Part shown: positions 62,347 through 64,000 of the stretch, in pieces
How positions within the stretch are numbered: the stretch's first letter is position 1
How the letters are laid out: each line of letters opens with the position of its first letter
NCBI RefSeq assembly: GCF_019355935.1
Contig: NZ_CP079925.1
Coordinates: 372,001 to 436,000, forward strand
Source: Comamonas sp. Y33R10-2
Lineage (GTDB): Bacteria > Pseudomonadota > Gammaproteobacteria > Burkholderiales > Burkholderiaceae_C
DNA length: 64,000 bases
Direction of reading: 5' to 3'
Program-made: the position numbers and the translations under genes
The notes under the pieces: model-generated
Seen by the model: the letters and a program-made list of their open reading frames with translations, nothing else
The model's database searches: none
Told to the model about the DNA's origin: nothing

Positions 62347-64000
62347 ATGTTTCCGATTGACCTGCTTGACTCCGCGCCCAAAGATGAAAATTTTGGCGTA
62401 AACCCCGCCAACCATGGCTTCCACTCACCGCTGCTCACGGGGCTCAATGATGAGCAACTGGCCGCCGTGACCTTGCCTGCAGGCCATGCGCTGATTTTGG
62501 CGGGTGCTGGCTCGGGCAAGACCCGTGTGCTGACCACACGCATAGCCTGGCTGCTGCAAACGGGGCAGGCCACACCGGGCTCTATCTTGGCTGTGACCTT
62601 TACCAACAAGGCGGCCAAAGAGATGCTGACGCGCCTGTCCACCATGCTGCCCTACAACGTGCGTGGTATGTGGATTGGCACGTTTCATGGTTTGTGCAAC
62701 CGTTTGCTGCGCGCCCACTATCAGGCGGCCAAGCTGCCGCAGGCGTTTCAGATTCTGGATATGCAAGATCAGCTATCGGCCGTCAAGCGCCTGTGCAAGC
62801 AGTTCAATGTGGACGATGAGCGCTTTCCGCCCAAGCAACTGATGTACTTCATTGCGGGTTGCAAGGAAGAGGGCCAGCGCCCCGGCGATGTGGTGGCGAC
62901 GGACCCCGACACGCGCAAAAAGGTAGAGCTATACCAACTCTACGAAGAGCAATGCCAGCGCGAAGGCGTGGTGGATTTTGGCGAGCTGATGCTGCGCAGC
63001 TTTGAGCTGCTGCGTGACGATGTGCACCTGCGCCAGCATTACCAGCGCCGCTTTGGGCATATTTTGGTGGACGAGTTTCAGGACACCAACAAGCTGCAAT
63101 ACCAGTGGCTCAAGCAGTTGGCGGGTGAGGCCGATGGCGGGCGTTATGTCTCGCAGTCGAGCGTGATTGCCGTGGGCGATGATGACCAGAGCATCTACGC
63201 CTTTCGCGGCGCGCGCGTGGGCAATATGGCCGATTTCATTCGCGAGTTTGACGTCAAAAACCAGATCAAGCTGGAGCAAAACTACCGCTCTTTCAGCAAT
63301 ATTTTGGACTGCGCTAACGCCCTCATTAGCAACAACAGCAACCGCTTGGGCAAGAACCTGCGCACCACGCAAGGCCCGGGCGAGCCGGTGCGCATTTATG
63401 AATCTCCATCGGATTTGGCAGAAGCTGCGTGGATCGTTGATGAGATCAAGCAGCTGGTCAAAAACGATGGTTTTACGCGCCAAGAAATTGCAGTTTTGTA
63501 CCGCAGCAATGCACAAAGCCGGGTAATTGAGTCGGCGCTGTTTAACTCCAAAATTCCGTACCGCGTGTACGGCGGTTTGCGCTTTTTTGAGCGCGCTGAA
63601 ATCAAGCACGCACTGGCTTATTTGCGCTTGCTGGAGAACCCGCACGACGAAACCAGTTTCTTGCGCGTGGTGAACTTTCCCGCACGCGGCATTGGTGCGC
63701 GCACGATTGAGGTTTTGCAAGACACGGCGCGCAGCAGCGGCTGCTCTTTGAGCGATGCGGTGACGGCGGTGGGCGGCACAGCCGGCACCAAACTGCAAGG
63801 CTTTGTGGCCAAGATTGATGTGCTGCGCGAGCAAACGCAGGGCAAGACGCTGCGCGAAATCATTGAAGCGGTGCAAGAGCAAAGCGGCCTGATTGAGCAT
63901 TACCGCAATGAAAAAGAAGGCGCGGACCGCATCGAAAACTTGCAGGAGTTGGTGACCGCTGCCGAGAGTTTTGTGACCCAAGAAGGCTTTGGCCGCGATG
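62347..64000 (+). CDS. uvrD: DNA helicase II (UvrD), 3' end outside window
   Basis: At least 551 residues of an SF1A helicase used in nucleotide excision and mismatch repair. Walker A LAGAGSGKTRVLTTR near 55, motif Ia VTFTNKAAKEM, motif II VDEFQDTN near 242, motif III GDDDQSIYAFRGA, and motif IV region QNYRSFSNI. The frame is open to the last base. The ATG at 62347 (MFPIDLLD) fits; it is divergent from guaC with about 250 bases between. Confidence 0.95.
   Translation, partial: MFPIDLLDSAPKDENFGVNPANHGFHSPLLTGLNDEQLAAVTLPAGHALILAGAGSGKTRVLTTRIAWLLQTGQATPGSILAVTFTNKAAKEMLTRLSTMLPYNVRGMWIGTFHGLCNRLLRAHYQAAKLPQAFQILDMQDQLSAVKRLCKQFNVDDERFPPKQLMYFIAGCKEEGQRPGDVVATDPDTRKKVELYQLYEEQCQREGVVDFGELMLRSFELLRDDVHLRQHYQRRFGHILVDEFQDTNKLQYQWLKQLAGEADGGRYVSQSSVIAVGDDDQSIYAFRGARVGNMADFIREFDVKNQIKLEQNYRSFSNILDCANALISNNSNRLGKNLRTTQGPGEPVRIYESPSDLAEAAWIVDEIKQLVKNDGFTRQEIAVLYRSNAQSRVIESALFNSKIPYRVYGGLRFFERAEIKHALAYLRLLENPHDETSFLRVVNFPARGIGARTIEVLQDTARSSGCSLSDAVTAVGGTAGTKLQGFVAKIDVLREQTQGKTLREIIEAVQEQSGLIEHYRNEKEGADRIENLQELVTAAESFVTQEGFGRD

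Overview
The window looks like ordinary chromosome from a betaproteobacterium of the family Comamonadaceae, most likely Comamonas or a close relative. That rests on gene content and gene order (tctBA, DUF3422, ribF-ileS-lspA, trxB/ftsK/lolA/rarA, rpsP-rimM-trmD-rplS), protein character, and short interspersed palindromes with a GATAGC core. The species is inferred; no rRNA gene is present to test it. I see no prophage, insertion sequence, integron or CRISPR array.

Layout. 1-5.6 kb: 3' part of a GspE/PulE-type ATPase, tctB-tctA without a tctC beside them, a DUF3422 membrane protein and a divergent short-chain dehydrogenase. 5.6-12.6 kb: an EamA exporter, a NUDIX hydrolase, a DUF5672-GT17 glycosyltransferase fusion, a methyltransferase, a Na/Pi cotransporter with a PhoU-like tail, and an unknown membrane protein. 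12.7-17.5 kb: ribF-ileS-lspA on the minus strand. 17.6-20.8 kb: HNH nuclease, bestrophin, a 48-residue Lys/Glu-rich protein, a glycine-tailed RRM protein with a structured leader, then about 0.8 kb without genes that ends in a plus-strand terminator with no gene in front of it. 20.8-30.6 kb: two paired acyl-CoA dehydrogenases, YceH, PurN, small unknowns, an RsmB-type methyltransferase, a fatty acid desaturase and a MocR regulator.

30.6-38.9 kb: rpmB-rpmG, trxB, ftsK, lolA, brnQ and rarA, resembling the enterobacterial trxB-lrp-ftsK-lolA-rarA block but with no lrp. 39.1-43.0 kb: livHMGF behind a good sigma-54-type promoter match. 43.0-45.2 kb: a DUF47-pit phosphate operon behind a Pho-box-like direct repeat. 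45.2-47.7 kb: a degenerate GGDEF-EAL protein and a TM2 protein. 47.9-50.3 kb: rpsP-rimM-trmD-rplS, with a terminator-like hairpin after rpsP and a near-consensus promoter at the end of trmD. 50.4-59.4 kb: CoA pyrophosphatase, CbiB-like protein, RsgA, pterin dehydratase, M48 protease, oligoribonuclease, a DEAD-box helicase with a long Gly/Arg tail, and a Bcr/CflA exporter. 59.5-60.0 kb: four tandem tRNA-Lys(CUU) genes. 60.0-64.0 kb: a hydroxyisobutyrate-dehydrogenase-like enzyme, GMP reductase, and the 5' part of uvrD, which runs off the end.

Most genes are housekeeping. The interest lies in regulation and small features: the rpsP/rplS insulation of rimM-trmD, the RRM-protein leader, the possible small RNA near 20.6 kb, the Pho-like and sigma-54 sites, the tRNA-Lys array and the interspersed palindromes. 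No clearly new multi-gene system is visible. All calls come from reading sequence and family knowledge; no database search was run.
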